Shown piece after piece: positions 61,757-64,000 of a DNA stretch of 64,000 nt. This stretch comes from Diprion similis (lineage: Eukaryota > Arthropoda > Insecta > Hymenoptera > Diprionidae). Under the pieces are notes generated by a model. That model was not told the origin of the DNA. It made no database searches and was given only the letters and a program-made list of their open reading frames with translations. The stretch spans positions 8,491,501 to 8,555,500 of the forward strand of contig NC_060105.1 in NCBI RefSeq assembly GCF_021155765.1. The letters are read 5' to 3'. Every line of letters starts with the position of its first letter. Positions within the stretch are counted from its first letter, which is position 1. A program made the translations under genes and the position numbers.

Positions 61757-63514
61757 GAAGTGCTTAATTTCACTAAGCTGATTGGGCCAGCTTAAGAACT
61801 TGAAAAAATATTATTAAATAAAATCTATTTTTACCTAATTAATTAAGATCATTAAGTAAATTTAAAACTACGGGACCGATCGTATCCAAAAACTTAATTC
61901 GTTCATTCTTCTGCGAGGCATGAATCTAAAAAATTTCTACAACCCTGAATAGGAGATCTACTGAAAACTTGACTTCTCATTTTCGAAAGAGTTATATTAA
62001 CTTCCAAGTGAACTTTTTTCCGGAGTAAAGAAGGGGAGAAAACAAAAATTTGAAATCATCCAAGATGCGAGTCATGCATTTTTCATAGCTGCTTTATCTA
62101 TTTTTCTTTTCACTTTTTCACTTTAATAACACTGCAGGTTTTGGAATATTTGGAGCCTAGATTTTTTTCCAAGTCCAATCCATATTAAAAAATCCAAAAT
62201 TTTGACCGTGCGAAACGTTGCTTTAGAAGCTCGTAAAATTTAATTTCCAGTTAGAATAGCAACAATATACTTTTTGATGCATATGAATTTTAAATTGTTA
62301 TACAATGTACTCCACATAGAAAAATAGATTAAGCTCAAATATCCTATGAATCAAAGTTATTCAAATTATAAGAAACGAAACCTGCTCAAAGGTACAATTT
62401 CATTTTGATCATTGAAATGCAAACAGAGGTTGAACGATAAATCGATTAAGTTGGAGAATAAATAAACAAAAAACGTTTCAAGAATGTGAAAAAAATATCT
62501 GGAATGTTTATTATCTTCTTTTATATCGTTTATCAATTTTTATTCATAAGAGTACCTCTACTGATTGAAGGGATTCTCATGCGATTGAAAAAAGAGTAAA
62601 TCCAACATCTCCTCTGATTTAGCTGTGAGACCATACGCGTGTAAAATGTACATAAACTGTTCGACACGTAAGCTGTAAACCGAAAATAAAATTCCTTTCT
62701 CACATCTATCTTCTCGAGAAAATTGATAACACTGTCGATCTATCTGATGGATCACCACTAGACAATCAATCAGTCAATCACGTGCCGAATTACATTGAGA
62801 ACGAACCACATCTATCATTTGTAAATTTGTTTACTTTATACCTGCCAAGAAGAATCTGCTACTGAAGTACAGCATAACAAAACACACGATTTTATTTATA
62901 ATTTTATAGCCACTCGACTTTCCAGAAATTTCAGAATTTTAATATAACCCGTTTATTATACTGAAATACTTTGGCTTGTTTGCCGTATTTGAAACTAGAT
63001 CACTGACAATGTTTGTGATTAAAACAAAGACGTCCGAGAAGATTTTTTGTTGATCTAAGGCTCAGATCCCAGTTAATACTACAGGAAGAAATCAGGCTGG
63101 CTGAGGAATTTTTGAAAGTCATTTTCTCAACTACATTGTGGCGCTGATTTATTGCTGAGAGTGATCGCTTATACGATACGATTTACAATACCAGCGTTCA
63201 TATTTGGCTGTGAGTCAGTTTGACATTCTACTTTTGAGAATATGATACTGCGGAAGATGTTATCTGTGCACCAATGCAAATACAGAAAAGACACATAAAA
63301 CGAAGAGAGTTTTCTTTGCGTCCAATATACTTTCAAATCTGAGGTTCGAAACATCAAGCAAATTTTTGTGCAATTCATATGAATCAGCTTTCAAGTTATC
63401 ATCAGATTACAACTAATATTCTCGAGTAATTGATTGAATACAAATGAAAAATAACCAGTAATTTTAAAGACTCAAAAAACTGTGACGTAACGCGAAGAAG
63501 GAAAAACTATAAGG
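61757..63514. other. Intergenic region between genes E and F
   Basis: 3' UTR of gene E to about 61840, then AT-rich DNA with short, unsupported open frames on both strands. No repeat of note and no relic exon recognised. Confidence 0.6.
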
Positions 63515-63901
63515 ATGGGTTTTGACGAAGTGATATCACAGTTGGGGACGTTTGGCCCGTATCAGCGTAGAATATACCTTGCCATGTGCCTTCCCATAAT
63601 ATCCAGCACCTTTCACGTAATGGGAGGAATTTTCCTAGCCGGTAAACCAGATTTCAGATGTTTGACACCCGGCGAAGACTCGGAAAATGCGACTCACTTT
63701 ATACAACCGGATTTGGCAAATGTTACATATCCATGGGATCACGACACGGGAACTTGGTCGCGATGTAAGAGGTACGATTCAGACTACGGAGATCACTATG
63801 AAACCTCGAGTGATGATCGGAATTCATCGATGCTATCTGTTGTGACATGCGACTCTTTTGTTTACGACAAAAACGAGTACGGGGTTACGGTTACGACCAA
63901 G
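63515..63901 (+). CDS. SLC22-type organic cation transporter, gene F, exon 1 (cut by window end)
   Basis: Exon 1 of a further array member, 129 codons, ending at donor gttagt in phase 0 as in the other copies. It starts MGFDEVISQLGTFGPYQRRI with TM1 following. The external loop has RCLTPGEDSENATHF, WSRCKRYDSD, VVTCDSFVYDKNEYGVTVTT and sequons NATH, NVTY, NSSM. The remaining exons lie past the window. It is closer to the gene E type than to B and C by the loop sequence, by eye only. Confidence 0.9.
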
Positions 63902-64000
63902 GTTAGTCAAATGATGTGTGAAAGATAACGTATCATTTCTGTCCACACAGACATATCGTGGAATGTAAATTTCTACGAGGAAGTGTTTTATTAGTTATCT

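Overview
The window looks like nuclear DNA of an insect: AT-rich, with many-exon genes, GT-AG introns and rich microsatellites and inverted-repeat elements. The gene content and exon style fit a holometabolous insect, possibly Hymenoptera. That placement is an inference and not a firm call. I see no bacterial operons, rRNA, tRNA, CRISPR array or viral genes.

Region 1 (about 2.1-15.2 kb, minus strand) is one gene that I could assemble exon by exon: the intersectin/Dap160 endocytic scaffold. It has EH1, a proline-rich linker, EH2, a coiled coil and five SH3 domains. The constitutive exons give about 1289 residues. Three symmetric cassette exons in the linker and a 24-nt candidate microexon before SH3D raise the maximum to about 1376. 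The stop codon overlaps a consensus splice donor, which suggests an alternative long form that continues beyond the window.

Region 2 (about 15.2-29.8 kb) has no gene I can support. It holds microsatellites, several GC-richer patches, a roughly 560-bp imperfect palindrome (26.8-27.35 kb) and smaller foldbacks. A TATA-led exon-like stretch at 18.0-18.3 kb could be a distant first exon of the next gene.

Region 3 (29.86 kb to the end, plus strand) is a tandem array of SLC22-family organic cation/anion transporters of the major facilitator superfamily. All share one 8-exon structure with conserved phases. Gene A (29858-33033) has an acidic N-terminal extension or an open 5' leader. Genes B (38830-41416) and C (43764-46349) are products of a recent duplication of about 4.9 kb. 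Copy D (49278-51675) is a pseudogene that lost exon 2. Gene E (59210-61756) is intact, and gene F (from 63515) runs off the window. A relic of exon 6 lies at 35703-35801.

The array therefore shows duplication, gene conversion and decay side by side. Between the copies lie non-autonomous inverted-repeat elements at 36.0-36.7, 46.9-47.3 and 54.9-56.3 kb, plus a GC-richer segment at 53.0-54.6 kb. An orphan pair of coding-like exons lies at 57.5-57.8 kb. Functionally the two halves are unrelated: one gene organises clathrin-mediated endocytosis, the other cluster moves organic solutes across plasma membranes. I found no clearly new molecular system. The most interesting items are the stop/donor overlap in Dap160, the palindromic elements, and the conversion and decay history of the transporter array.
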